Source: DATJHM01 sp963777355 (GTDB taxonomy: Bacteria > Chloroflexota > Ktedonobacteria > Ktedonobacterales > Ktedonobacteraceae). Taken from it: a DNA stretch of 64,000 bases. The first letter of the stretch is position 1; the number at the start of each line of letters is the position of its first letter. Shown here one piece after another: positions 54,076-63,563 of the stretch. The notes beneath the pieces were generated by a model. That model had not been told where the DNA came from, made no database searches, and saw only the letters and a list, made by a program, of their open reading frames with translations. The position numbers and the translations under genes were made by a program. Location: NCBI GenBank assembly GCA_963777355.1, contig CAVZQK010000034.1, forward strand, positions 1-64,000, read 5' to 3'.

Positions 54076-54583
54076 AGGCTGCATGCTCCTTTTGTCCCTC
54101 GCAGGAAGACGACGCATGTTGTTCAATCGTTCTTTTCATAGCCTCAAGCGTGTTTTGTGCGTCTCTCGCAATCTTTCTTTTTACGATGACATTGAAGAAT
54201 TTTGTCTTGAGAGACTTCGTTGAGTAATAATGGTTCAATTCCACTTTTGTCTCATGCGAAGCCACAGGAGTAAGTCTCGCTTCAACAAGATAATCTGGCA
54301 GCAATTTGGTCAGGCCCATAGTATCTTCAGGTAAAGCCGTGACGACCCTTTCCATGGGAACCACTTCGAGATCTTTTTCCACACAGGTATGTTTCCCATC
54401 TTTGAGGTGGCATCGATAGGCAACCCCCTCTCCTCTCTCACGTTTCCCTGAAATGAGCTCGACCCGCTCGACCCTGGGATGGTAGGCAGCAATGTTCGTC
54501 AAGTCTTGATTAAATTCCCAGACGGCTTGGAGAGGTGCATGAATCACAACCTCTTGCCTTGATTGAAAAGGAGGAAATTCCAT
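54059..54583 (-). CDS. SRPBCC (START-like) family protein
   Basis: 174 aa, ATG at 54583 behind AAAGGAA. Helix-grip fold that binds hydrophobic ligands: the start FQSRQEVVIHAPLQAVWEFN is the family signature, then YHPRVERVELISGKRERGEG, VELNHYYSTKSLKTKF and a long C-terminal helix. First gene of the operon. A role in carrying or modifying the ligand sensed by the TetR protein or hydrolysed by the alpha/beta hydrolase is possible, but not shown. Confidence 0.85.
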   Translation of the reverse strand: MEFPPFQSRQEVVIHAPLQAVWEFNQDLTNIAAYHPRVERVELISGKRERGEGVAYRCHLKDGKHTCVEKDLEVVPMERVVTALPEDTMGLTKLLPDYLVEARLTPVASHETKVELNHYYSTKSLKTKFFNVIVKRKIARDAQNTLEAMKRTIEQHASSSCEGQKEHAAYGQDA

Positions 54584-54693
54584 GTGCTGTTCCTTTCTCG
54601 CGAAAGATGCGACGAATACGTGCGCTGATGGCAGAATTCTTCAGCGGCTCTCTTGTCTTGCTCTGGCGCGCTTGAATGAGTTAATCATCTATT

Positions 54694-54741
54694 TGAATAC
54701 TTATTCACCATAATGATAGGACATTCAAGCAGCTTTGTCAA
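54694..54741 (-). promoter_or_regulatory. Promoter and TetR operator of the SRPBCC-TetR-hydrolase operon
   Basis: Minus strand: TTGACA (54741-54736), 17 bp, TATCAT (54718-54713). The palindrome TGAATA-CT-TATTCA (54694-54707) lies at the predicted start site. A wider inverted pair, CTTGAATG (54671-54678) and CATTCAAG (54722-54729), brackets it. Confidence 0.82.
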
Positions 54742-54885
54742 GTCTGGGAAGTGAGAAGAGGTTTCACCACTTTGTCCACATAGTATGCCGTACCCCGGAC
54801 CGAGGATTTGAGCAAGATCGAAGAAGTTTTTGCGCAGGTTTGACGGTAGAATGTCTTGTATGCAATGAGCGAGCGCAAGACTGGC

Positions 54886-55111
54886 CGGCCCGGCGTTCGC
54901 TTTCTACTGACGCGCATCTCATGGACCCGATAGCTAGCAAGCATACTATGATCGGGGCCACATCAATTCAGGCTTTGCCACTCTCCTTTGTAAAGCCCAT
55001 CGGGGCCAATTCTTGCACATGAATAGGAAGAGGCGATCAGCGTCGGCCCGCTCTATGAACGGGCCAAGGTGAGCTGTGAGATGGTGTGAGCAGAAAGCGA
55101 ACGCCGGGCCG
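54886..55111. repeat. 20-bp perfect inverted repeat flanking 186 bp
   Basis: CGGCCCGGCGTTCGCTTTCT (54886-54905) is exactly inverted at 55092-55111. The interval also holds ATCGGGGCCA twice (54951-54960 and 54999-55008). It sits between the SRPBCC operon and the metallo-hydrolase; no gene is supported in 54742-55171. It could be a small non-autonomous element, but no flanking target duplication was seen. Confidence 0.7.
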
Positions 55112-55171
55112 ATACGAACGCCAACACGGTTGATATAATAGAAGATATGTTTCAATTTCGAGGAGAAGATT

Positions 55172-55876
55172 ATGAGCCAGAATGCCATGAAGCGTCTTTA
55201 TCTGATGCAGGTTGGGTCCATGCCGCAATACCAAATTCCGATTGTGTGCTATCTGGCGCAAACGGGTGACGGCAAGAATATTCTGATTGACAGTGGTCTA
55301 CCGGAGAGTATGCCTGAAGGAGAATCGGATTTCGAGAATGGGCAGGACGTTCTTGAGCAGTTGGCGAGCATTGGCTTAAAACCGGACGATATTGATACCG
55401 TCATTTCGACGCATTATGATATCGACCATGCCGGAAGACACGCGGCATTCACGAAGGCGCACTATGTTGTTCAGCGTGTGCATCATTTGGATGCGGCGAG
55501 CAATCCACGTTTTGCTGCCAATCGACCTCAATGGGATCAGCCAATGGAGCGCATTCGGCTGGTGGACGGGGACACGGAACTGCTGCCGGGGCTGGAGCTG
55601 ATTGAGACGAGCGGGCATGTGCCGGGACATCAATCGGTGCTGGTGCGGCTACCCAAAACGGGGGCGATTTTATTGCCGATTGACGCTGTACCCTTCGGCA
55701 AGGGCTTTACCCGTGACGAGCAGGACGATGGGAGCAACCCGGACGCCGAAGCGATCCGCGCCAGTACGATGAAACTGCTTGATCTGGTCGAACGGGAACA
55801 TATCGGGCTTGTGATTTTCGGTCATGACAAGGAGCAGTGGGAAGGGTTGAAAAAGCTGCCGGAGTATTACGAGTGA
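55172..55876 (+). CDS. Metallo-beta-lactamase fold hydrolase, AHL-lactonase-like
   Basis: 234 aa, ATG at 55172 behind GAGGAGAAG. The overall layout (QIPIVCYLAQTGDGKNILID, LASIGLKPDDIDTVISTHYD) follows N-acyl-homoserine lactonases of the AiiA/AttM type. The metal motif reads THYDIDHAGRH, i.e. HxDxDH where AiiA has HxHxDH. Further ligands: SGHVPGHQSVLV (His), LLPIDAVPF (bridging Asp) and VIFGHDKEQWEG (last His). One ligand change leaves a binuclear site plausible. Quorum quenching is an inference from the family; other lactones or esters are possible. Confidence 0.85.
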   Translation: MSQNAMKRLYLMQVGSMPQYQIPIVCYLAQTGDGKNILIDSGLPESMPEGESDFENGQDVLEQLASIGLKPDDIDTVISTHYDIDHAGRHAAFTKAHYVVQRVHHLDAASNPRFAANRPQWDQPMERIRLVDGDTELLPGLELIETSGHVPGHQSVLVRLPKTGAILLPIDAVPFGKGFTRDEQDDGSNPDAEAIRASTMKLLDLVEREHIGLVIFGHDKEQWEGLKKLPEYYE

Positions 55877-56057
55877 GGATGCAAGCACCCTTTTCCCGAT
55901 CGGTAAATCCATGAGAATGTTCGCTTCACCACCCATCTTCTTGGCAGTGGAACAAAACCCGTAGGAAACCGCGCCTCCAATCGGGTTCCTCTCCCATGAT
56001 GTATTTTTCAGAGAAGGGCGACTCTCAGTTTGATGCAATATACCACGACACCATCCC

Positions 56058-56342
56058 GTGTTGTGGCTTTTCCGCCTCATCCTCGACAGCCCACAAGCAT
56101 CCCTGGCGACGTTGCGCGTGAAAGACGATAGTGTTGGTTCCCTCAGCACCACTGGCGGTTTTGGACTGCTTGGAGCACGCGAGCGCGTGCAGGCGCTGAG
56201 CGGCCAACTGCGCACGGAAAGTCAGCCCGGACAGGGCTTTTTCTTAGAAGTGGAGCTTCCTCGTAACTATGGCATGCCCGTAGTAATCTTCGCCGGTATT
56301 TCTTTCGTTCTCACATTGCGCAATAGTATCACCGCTGTGTAA
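56058..56342 (+). pseudogene. C-terminal fragment of a NarL-type histidine kinase
   Basis: Only the end of an HATPase domain is recognisable: LRVKDDSVGSLSTTGGFGLL (a damaged DDGxG box), GARERVQALSGQLRTESQPG, then GFFLEVELP. No H-box or membrane part precedes it in 55877-56100. It is an orphan remnant, with no partner regulator on its strand. Confidence 0.7.
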
Positions 56343-56394
56343 ATGTGATCACTGTTTTTTCAGAAAGGTGGGAAATAAAAGGAGATACGCAGCC

Positions 56395-57124
56395 TTATTT
56401 TGTGCTTTGCGCTTCCGATTGAGCATTGAGCATATAACCGATACCTACCTTCGTGAGGATATAGCGAGGATGCGTTGGATCAGGTTCAAGTTTGCGGCGC
56501 AGGCGATTGACATTGACCTGGAGCATATGCCCTTCTCCTCTATAGTCGGTGCCCCAGACATGTTCAAGTAAAAGATCTTGAGTGATGACCCTCCCAACAT
56601 TTTGGGCTAAATATGCCAGCAACCGATATTCAGTGGGCGTCAACGTTATTTCCCGCCCGGCCATCGTCGCGAGATGCTGTGCATAGTCAATGGAGAGGTC
56701 ACCGATGCTGGTTGTTGCTCCTCCCAGATTCGCTTGCTCATGGGCTGAGAACTGCGCTCGTCGTAACACTGCCCGCACACGTGCGAGCAATTCGTCCACG
56801 CTAAAGGGTTTGGTCAGGTAATCGTCTGCTCCCAGATCTAACCCACGCACCTTGTCTTGATCCTGTCCACGTGCAGTGACCAGGATGATGGGAACCATCG
56901 AAAACTCTGCGTACACGCTGGCACACCTGAAAACCATCCATCTGGGGCATCATTACATCGAGTAATATGGCATCAGGTGCATACGCTTCAATCCGCTCAA
57001 GTGCTTGCTTGCCATTGCTGGCAGTGAGCACATTGTAGTCTTCAAATTCGAGATTTCGCACGACGAGACGGAGCAGTTGCGGATCATCATCAGCCGTTAA
57101 AATCGTTGTCTTTTTTGCTGGCAT
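56395..57124 (-). pseudogene. OmpR-type response regulator, one frameshift
   Basis: ATG at 57124. Receiver: TTILTADDDPQLLRLVVRNL, the phospho-Asp in AILLDVMMPQMDGFQVCQRV. The frame then slips near 56907-56915 (one extra base in GTACGCAGAGTTTTC) and resumes as FSMVPIILVTARGQDQDKVR, LGADDYLTKPFSVDELLARV, with a complete OmpR winged helix (LTPTEYRLLAYLAQNVGRVI, VNVNRLRRKLEPDPTHPRYI). Total about 240 aa. 35 bp upstream of the kinase gene's end; together they formed a PhoB/PhoR-like pair. Confidence 0.88.
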
Positions 57125-57159
57125 CTGTTTCTCTCCCTGTTCTTCTTTGTGGCTCTGTC

Positions 57160-58143
57160 TTACTTTGTCATCTCCTGGCCTTCCTCATCGAGCGGCAGAC
57201 AGACAAAGAAGGTACTTCCCTTCCCCAGGTGGCTTTCTGCCCAGATGATGCCATTGTGTAATTCGATAATCCGCCGACAGATGGCGAGCCCTACTCCCAG
57301 GCCATTGACTTCTCGTGTGAGGCGGGTATCGACACGATAGAAGGGGTCGAAGATGCGTTCAAGCACTTCTTCTGGTATTCCCTTGCCACTATCCTGAATA
57401 CCTATGACTATCATACGTGGATAGCGCAGCCTGGCCTGAGCAAGTCTTGTCCCTCCATCTCGCGAAAAGGCAATGAGCTCTTTCATTTCCTCGGCAGCGT
57501 GGAGGATGCGCGCAAGGAGACGAATCGTTCCCCCTCTGGGCATGTGCTGAATCGCATTTTCGAGGAGATGATCCACTACTTTACGAAGACGGTTTCGATC
57601 CGCCTGGATGATCAGTTTCTGGCTTGTGAGAGGTTCAATGAGCATCTCGAAGGTGAACCGCTTCTGGGGAGATGATGATACACCGGACGATACTGCTTCT
57701 TCTGAGGTCCTTTTTACGGTTCTTTCCGCTCCGGCGAGAGCCTCCTGGATTACCGAGGTAAGATCGACTAGGCGCACGCTTGATCTCACTCCTGCCGGTT
57801 TCCAGTTCGGACATTTCCAGGAACGAATCAATGATGCCCGCGAGACGATCACTTGCGTCATTGATTGCGAGAAGAAACTCGTGCCGCTCTTCACGCGAGA
57901 TGCGCTGCTCATGGCGCAGTAATGTTGCCACATATCCCTTAATAGAGGTCAAAGGACTCCGTAATTCGTGACTGACACTTGCCAGCAGCTCGGCCTTGAG
58001 GAGTTCCCTCTCTCGTGGTGCCTTGCGATCCGCATGTGTTTCCAACTCATGGATGTCCTCATGAGCATGTGCTTGCGCGAAGATGTTTCCTCCCCCAGCA
58101 GTTCTCGCTGCACCTCTTTTGTCTGCTCATTTTGTGCATCCAT
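57160..58143 (-). pseudogene. HisKA/HATPase sensor kinase, two frameshifts
   Basis: ATG at 58143. A coiled N-terminal leader, no membrane helix; break near 58075-58085; then ELLKAELLASVSHELRSPLT (H-box) and IDSFLEMSELETG; break near 57775-57785; then VRLVDLTSVIQEALAGAERT, the N-box LRKVVDHLLENAIQHMPRGG, GIQDSGKGIPEEVLERIFDP (G1) and GLGVGLAICRRIIELHNG (G2). About 325 aa joined, soluble. Partner of the OmpR-type regulator 35 bp downstream. Confidence 0.88.
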
Positions 58144-58287
58144 ATCGTCCCTCACTTCTCTCTTCCTGGGCATGCATCCAAAAACTTGCCTTTCTCGATA
58201 CCTCTCTTCTATTCTATAAGAGAAGGGTTCACAGAGAGGGCACAATTCCTGTGTTTCTCTCACAATCCAATCACAAATCCTGTGATC

Positions 58288-58307
58288 CTCTCTCTCTCTC
58301 TCTCTCT
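58288..58307. repeat. (CT)10 dinucleotide tract between divergent kinase genes
   Basis: Ten uninterrupted CT units in the 235-bp region between the kinase starting at 58143 (-) and the one starting at 58379 (+). It is in neither coding sequence. Such tracts slip during replication and could vary promoter spacing. Confidence 0.9.
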
Positions 58308-58378
58308 GGTGCGGCTCGTGTCCTAGACTTCTTCAGAGAAAGGGAGGAGATGCCGTCACAGGCAAAAGGAGAGAGAAG

Positions 58379-61060
58379 ATGGAAGATGGCGCAGTTGAGA
58401 AGCCGCTTTCGAGAGAAGAACGTGTTGCTGCGTTGAGCCGGGTGAGTATATCACTGATGAGCGAGCTGGATGAAAAACGCTTGCTCCAGCTGATCGCTGA
58501 AACCGCCTGCCGTCTGACAGGAGCACAATTTGCCGCCTTTAGCCTGCGTCCCACCGATGAAGCGGGACAGCCGCTCGTCCCTGCAGAGGGCCATCTCTTT
58601 CATCTGGCCGCCGTGAGCGGTGTGACGAAAGAGCAGGAAGCCTTGTTTCGTCGCACTCCATTAGGGGGAGAGGGTCTCGCTGGCCCCTATCTTTCGTCAT
58701 GGGGTCGCAGTCCGTGTTTCAGATGTGCTCGCTCATATTCACCATTCCTACTCATCCTGCCACGTCCAATGAACTGAGCACCGCCAGAATTGCGGCTTCT
58801 GCCTATGCGCATGGCGAGCTTGAGGCAAAGGATCTCCGCTCAATGGGCGTTCCAGCTGGACACCCGCTGGTGCGTAGTTTCCTGGGAGTCCCTTTACTTG
58901 ATCGCGATCAGCAGGTGCGTGGTGGGCTGCTGCTGGGTCATACGGAGCCGAACCGCTTTACAGAAGATGATGAGACGCTGCTGGTTGGTCTGGCAGCGCA
59001 GGCGTCTGTGGCGCTGGAAAATGCGCGTCTCTACCGTACGATGCAGATGCGCGTGCAAGAACTCAACACGATTTTTGAAAGCATTGCCGATGGAGTAACG
59101 CTGGTGGATGGGCAAGCACGGATTCTTCGTGAAAACAAGGCGGCCCATCTTTTGCGTGAGCGGGTGCAGGGACTTCCTGATGGTGAGCAGATGATGGATG
59201 CATTCCTTTATCATCCCGCCTGCGCGACGCTCAACAGTGAAAGAGTACAGAATACGACGGTCACCCTTCCCCATCCTCAGCATGAGGGAAGAGCGTATCT
59301 TGTGACGGCCTCACCCCTCCATCTGCCATCACCTTCTTCCCCTTTGTTACCTCCCACCGGTGAGCATGAAGCTCCAGAACGTGCTACGTCTGGTGCCGTG
59401 GTTGTCTGGCATGATGTGACCGAGAGGCGTATTCGCGAGGCGGAACAGGCAGCGAGAGAACGTGCTGGTCAGCTTGAGGCAATCATCGAGTCAATGACTG
59501 ACGGTATCTTTGTCTATGATCAGGATGGGCAGATTACCCAGACTAACGCTGTTGCGCGTACACTCCTCACGCAGCTCTTTCCGTCGGATCAAACCCTTCA
59601 CGCCTTTCAGGAACAAGCTGTGCATTTGTTTGTGGCCGACGATCAGGAGCAGCCCTTTGCAGAGGAGCAGTTGCCTCTCACGCGCGCCCTTGCCGGCGAG
59701 GTTCTGACGCCAGAGCGTGCCATCGCTATTTCGCTCAAAACGCTTGCTGGACAAACCCTTTTCGCAAGCATTACCGGTGGACCGTTGCATGAGAGAGATG
59801 GGCATCTCCTGGGAGCTATCCTTATTTTCCGAGATACCACCGAACGCCGTCGCCTGGAGCAGGTTGAACGTCGCATGCACCTGGAGACAGAAGCCAATCG
59901 AGCCCTGCTTCAGTTACTTCTCGATGAGCTTCCCAGTAGTGTCTATCTCGTGCATGGACCAGATGCACGCCTGGTTTTAGCAAATCGGGCAGCAACTGCT
60001 GTCTGGGGAGCCTGCTGGCCTGTGGGACAACCCTTCACGACATTTCTTGAGGAACGAGGCATCCAGGTGATCGGCATCGATGGGCGTCCTCTCCAACCCT
60101 CCCAGCTTGCAACACTGCGTGCGGTTCAATCTGGTGAGGATGTGTATCAGCATCAAGAACGTATTCGTCATCCCGATGGCAGCACGCTCCCGGTCCAGGT
60201 CAACGCCGTCGTCATCGATCCCTCTTATCTTCGGCAACAAGCATCGTCGGAGGCATTCGGTGATGCAGCCTCTGGCTGAGCGTGCAGCGATCGTCGTGCA
60301 CCAGGACGTGACCGCCTTGAAAGAGGCTGAACGCCTCAAAGATGAATTTATCGCCCTTGCCGCTCATGAACTACGCACCCCGGTAGCAATTTTGAAAGGC
60401 TTTTCACAAACCTTGCTGGTGCAAACGGCACGCGGGAAAGGGCCTGTGCTTGCTGATTGGCAAACGGAGGCGCTGCAAGAAATTGACCAGGCGACCATTC
60501 GTCTGGTAGCGTTGACGGAAGATCTCCTGGATGTCACGCGTCTGCAGGCGGGACGGTTGCAATTACAGTTGGAGCCGATGAATATTATTCCTCTCATCCA
60601 ACGGTTAGTGGAACGTATCCAGATGACCACGGAGCGACACCGGATCGCTCTTGAGACAACGCTTCCATATCTCGTGGTCTCCATTGATCCACGACGTATT
60701 GAGCAGATTTTGAGCAATCTCCTGGGCAACGCTATCAAGTACAGCCCCGGTGGTGGCACTATCGAGGTACAGATCTCTGAGAATGAACAGAGAGAGTTGG
60801 CTTGTCTGAGGATCAAGGATCATGGCATCGGTATTCCAGCCCAGCAGCAGAGCCGCATCTTTCATCGTTTTACGCGTGCGGAGAACGCAGAAGCTTCCGG
60901 TATTGGTGGAACTGGTCTGGGTCTCTACCTGTGTCGAGAGTTGATCGAGCGGCACGGCGGGCACATCTGGTTCGAGTCCATTGAAGGCCAGGGTTCGACC
61001 TTCTTCGTTGAACTTCCCTTGCACCTGGAACAAACTGAACAGATGGAAGAACAGCGGTAG
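58379..61060 (+). pseudogene. GAF-PAS-PAS-PAS hybrid-input sensor histidine kinase, at least three frameshifts
   Basis: About 890 aa joined, soluble. ATG at 58379. The first half of a GAF domain (RVSISLMSELDEKRLLQLIA) breaks near 58670-58690 into IFRHGVAVRVSDVLAHIHHS, breaks again near 58750-58780, and continues with GVPAGHPLVRSFLGVPLLDR. Three PAS-like segments follow (TIFESIADGVTLVDGQARIL; IIESMTDGIFVYDQDGQITQ; LPSSVYLVHGPDARLVLANR). A break near 60240-60275 precedes the kinase core: FIALAAHELRTPVAILKGFS (H-box), ILSNLLGNAIKYSPGGGTIE, DHGIGIPAQQQSRIFHRFTR, GGTGLGLYLCRELIERHGGH. Its regulator is not evident nearby. Confidence 0.87.
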
Positions 61061-61108
61061 TCTAAGGACGGAAGCCCAGACCTTGTACGATGCCTTGCAC
61101 CACAACAC

Positions 61109-62053
61109 CTATGTACCCTTTGCATATGGTGCTTTAGAGACGCTACCTCTCTTCATGCAGGGCTCCTTAAAAATTTGCGCATCGCACTCGCTCTGATAAA
61201 AGATGACTTCACCAAAACGCTCCTGGTCCCGAAGTACCAGGAGCGTTTCTTGTTCCACCGGGAGGATATGAGAGGTGGCTAGGTGCAGATTGGAGACACT
61301 GACCTCTGGGGCATGGAACCAGGTTCCCGGTTTCCAGGGCATTCCAAGCATTGGCAGTAACCAGCGATCGATCCCAATCAAGCCACATACTCTCCATGAG
61401 AAGCAGAGGAAGAGTGCGAACATACCCAGAACTGGATTAATGCTCACCGTTCCCGCAAGCACATAATTCAAGTTCATGAGGAGACCGAACCCGGCTGCAA
61501 TACCTGTCAGAAGTCCGAGCAGGATACCTAGACCTACGGCAACTTCGCCCCAGGTGACCAGGAAGGAGAAGAAGCTTGCATGAGGAAGGACAAAATTCTG
61601 TAAAAACGCTGCATACCATCCCTGTACTGCTGGATTAGCCCCCGACGTTTTGGCTACTGCTCCTGCAACAAAGCCCGTCAGGGCCTTGCCACTTGTTCCC
61701 CATGCCGGAGAGCTCGCTTTCTCCCATCCTGCCAGGAGCCAGAGAGCGCCAACATTCATCCTCAAGACAAACCAGAGCGCAGACGCTCCTTTCGATCCCA
61801 GGAAAAAGCGCGCGATAGCCGGTTCTGGAAATTCCTCCTGCGCCGTACTGGCCTGCAATGCATGGCGCTCCTGAGCGAAGTTTACGAATGCTACAATGAG
61901 TGCGAGGGCAAACAGGATGAGCAATCCCAGTCCCCAATAATCATCGGCTGTTGCACCGGCGATATTCCAGATGATATGAAAAAGTGTCCATGCTCCCGCG
62001 ACAACGACAAGAAGCAGATCGATCCAGAAGGTCGCATTCCGTTGGTGAAACAT
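61109..62053 (-). CDS. DoxX/TQO small-subunit-like membrane protein
   Basis: 314 aa, ATG at 62053. Two hydrophobic N-terminal helices (LLLVVVAGAWTLFHIIWNIA; LLILFALALIVAFVNFAQER), then the DoxX domain: VLRMNVGALWLLAGWEKASS, WGTSGKALTGFVAGAVAKTS, FLVTWGEVAVGLGILLGLLT and FGLLMNLNYVLAGTVSINPV. DoxX/DoxD-like proteins are linked to thiosulphate:quinone or other membrane redox reactions, but most are uncharacterised. The last ~50 residues are not family-like and cover a perfect hairpin, so the true C-terminus may be shorter. 62054-62261 upstream shows no gene. Confidence 0.82.
   Translation of the reverse strand: MFHQRNATFWIDLLLVVVAGAWTLFHIIWNIAGATADDYWGLGLLILFALALIVAFVNFAQERHALQASTAQEEFPEPAIARFFLGSKGASALWFVLRMNVGALWLLAGWEKASSPAWGTSGKALTGFVAGAVAKTSGANPAVQGWYAAFLQNFVLPHASFFSFLVTWGEVAVGLGILLGLLTGIAAGFGLLMNLNYVLAGTVSINPVLGMFALFLCFSWRVCGLIGIDRWLLPMLGMPWKPGTWFHAPEVSVSNLHLATSHILPVEQETLLVLRDQERFGEVIFYQSECDAQIFKEPCMKRGSVSKAPYAKGT
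61215..61248. terminator. Perfect 13-bp hairpin with terminator character
   Basis: AAACGCTCCTGGT (61215-61227) pairs exactly with 61236-61248 around an 8-nt loop, AAA/TTT at the ends. It is 155 bp beyond the + strand kinase, yet lies inside the last ~47 codons of the minus-strand DoxX-like frame, which questions that protein's C-terminal tail. Confidence 0.65.
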
Positions 62054-62261
62054 CAGTATTGTTCTCCTATCATGAATTCTATGAGCGAGGAATACATTTC
62101 TTACTGATCTTAGAATAGTGGATCATTATCACGTTTCCATCACGGAGAGAGAAAATAACGTTACAGATAGATCACTGTACCGATCTGCTACGAACAGCCG
62201 CTCATTGCCTTACGGGAGCGATTTGCGAATCATCCCCATAACCTGCTTCGCTATGGATGGC

Positions 62262-63212
62262 TTACTTGATGGCTTGCGGATTGGTTGGCGCGCCAACCGC
62301 TCCTGTAAAGGGCAGGGGAGCTGCTAGCAGCAGGAACTCGTAGATGCCATCGCGAGCGCAATCGTCAGCAAGTGCGTCAAGGACAAACATCTCACCAAGC
62401 GTGAGGCCGATGTTGGGCAGCGCTATCTGGTGAAACGGTTGAAAGGCATCGGCAAACTCGTTGGGACGTACCTCTACACCCCAGGTATCGCTGGCAAGGG
62501 CGGCAATCTGTGTGCGATAGAGCCAATCGAGCGTCCAGAACGAGAGACCAGGTGCGTGGCCTCCTGCATAGCTGCCCCAGCCATGTGCCCTGGCTCGACC
62601 CAGTTGCCCGGTGCGCAGCAAGAGGATGTCGCCGGTTCCCAGATGGGAGGTCTTTCCCTGAGCTTCGATACAGCCCACAAGGTCGCTTTCACTGATGGCA
62701 TAGCCATCCTCAAGCGAGGCAACGCCCTTGAAACGGGCAATATCGAGCAGGACGCCACGCGAGATCAGTTTGTCTGTTGTTTGCTCAATGCCATTGAGGG
62801 CCGCACCGGCAGAGGTGACGTTCTCTGCACTATAGCCATTCCACATGCTGCCGTGATCGAAGATATGAGAGAGGGCATCCCAGTGGGTGGCACATTGGAG
62901 CGGCATGGTAATCAGATCATCGGCTCCCCCAATGCCATTGGCGAAAGGACGAGCGCCAGCCGCCCAGTCTCCGCCATCTTGGAGCATGGTATGCACTGGA
63001 TTAAAGCGTCTGAGAGAGCCGTTCTGAGGGCCGTGCTGATCCAATGGGAGAGCCAGCGAGAAGACGTTTCCTTGTCTGGCAAGCCTGCTGGCCTCAGCAA
63101 TTTTCTTGGCGGTGATGTAGTTGAGGGTGCCGAGTTGATCCTGGGCTCCCCACTTGCCCCAGTTGCGGTACTTCTTTGCTGTTTCAATGAGGATTGCTTC
63201 TGTCTCTGTCAT
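62262..63212 (-). CDS. Cyclase family hydrolase (kynurenine formamidase-like fold)
   Basis: 316 aa from ATG at 63212; an upstream GTG at 63224 is possible. Family: metal-dependent amide or ester hydrolases (PF04199). Seen: KWGAQDQLGTLNYITAKKIA (N-terminal signature), the metal motif LQCATHWDALSHIF (variant of HxGTHxDxPxH, about residue 105), GDILLLRTGQLGRARAHGW, LDWLYRTQIAALASDTWGVE (conserved catalytic SDT region). A fumarylacetoacetate-hydrolase-like gene lies 440 bp upstream on the same strand, suggesting catabolism of an aromatic-derived intermediate. Confidence 0.9.
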   Translation of the reverse strand: MTETEAILIETAKKYRNWGKWGAQDQLGTLNYITAKKIAEASRLARQGNVFSLALPLDQHGPQNGSLRRFNPVHTMLQDGGDWAAGARPFANGIGGADDLITMPLQCATHWDALSHIFDHGSMWNGYSAENVTSAGAALNGIEQTTDKLISRGVLLDIARFKGVASLEDGYAISESDLVGCIEAQGKTSHLGTGDILLLRTGQLGRARAHGWGSYAGGHAPGLSFWTLDWLYRTQIAALASDTWGVEVRPNEFADAFQPFHQIALPNIGLTLGEMFVLDALADDCARDGIYEFLLLAAPLPFTGAVGAPTNPQAIK

Positions 63213-63292
63213 GGTTTCCTGCACTTTCTATTTATTAGTGGTGGGGCTCAAAGGCCTCTTCGAGGGAGGCTCACGACGGGCTGCACTGCCAG

Positions 63293-63563
63293 GCGAGAGA
63301 AGCGTTGGGGGAGGCGGACACGATTTCGCGTGCGTGGGAGGTTGCTTCTGCAAGCCAACGTTTCTGCACGCTGCATGGTGTCCCTACGAAGACCCGTTCT
63401 CCTACGAAGACCTGTTTCCTTCTTCTGAGCCAGGGGCGAGAGAAGCGTTGGGGGAGGCGGACACGATTACGCGTGCGTGGGAGGTTGCTTCTGCAAGCCA
63501 ACGTTCTGCACGCTGCATGGTGTCCCTACGAAGACCCGTTCTCCTACGAAGACCTGTTTTCCT
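63293..63563. repeat. Long direct repeat pair, family C type
   Basis: A ~128-bp unit at 63293-63420 is repeated at 63436-63563 (offset 143, a few differences). It contains the reverse complement of the 23.3-kb family C element (GGACACGATTACGCGTGCGTG) followed by CTGCACGCTGCATGGTGTCC, also found inverted at 23.26 kb. No gene is supported in 63213-63653. Confidence 0.88.

Noticed and set aside
54735..55022. Open frame of 95 codons within the inverted-repeat block
   Set aside because: No ribosome site, no recognisable motif, and it crosses the inverted repeat.
62430..63428. Plus-strand open frame of 332 codons
   Set aside because: Antisense to the cyclase-family gene and extends into the repeat cluster; no domain seen.
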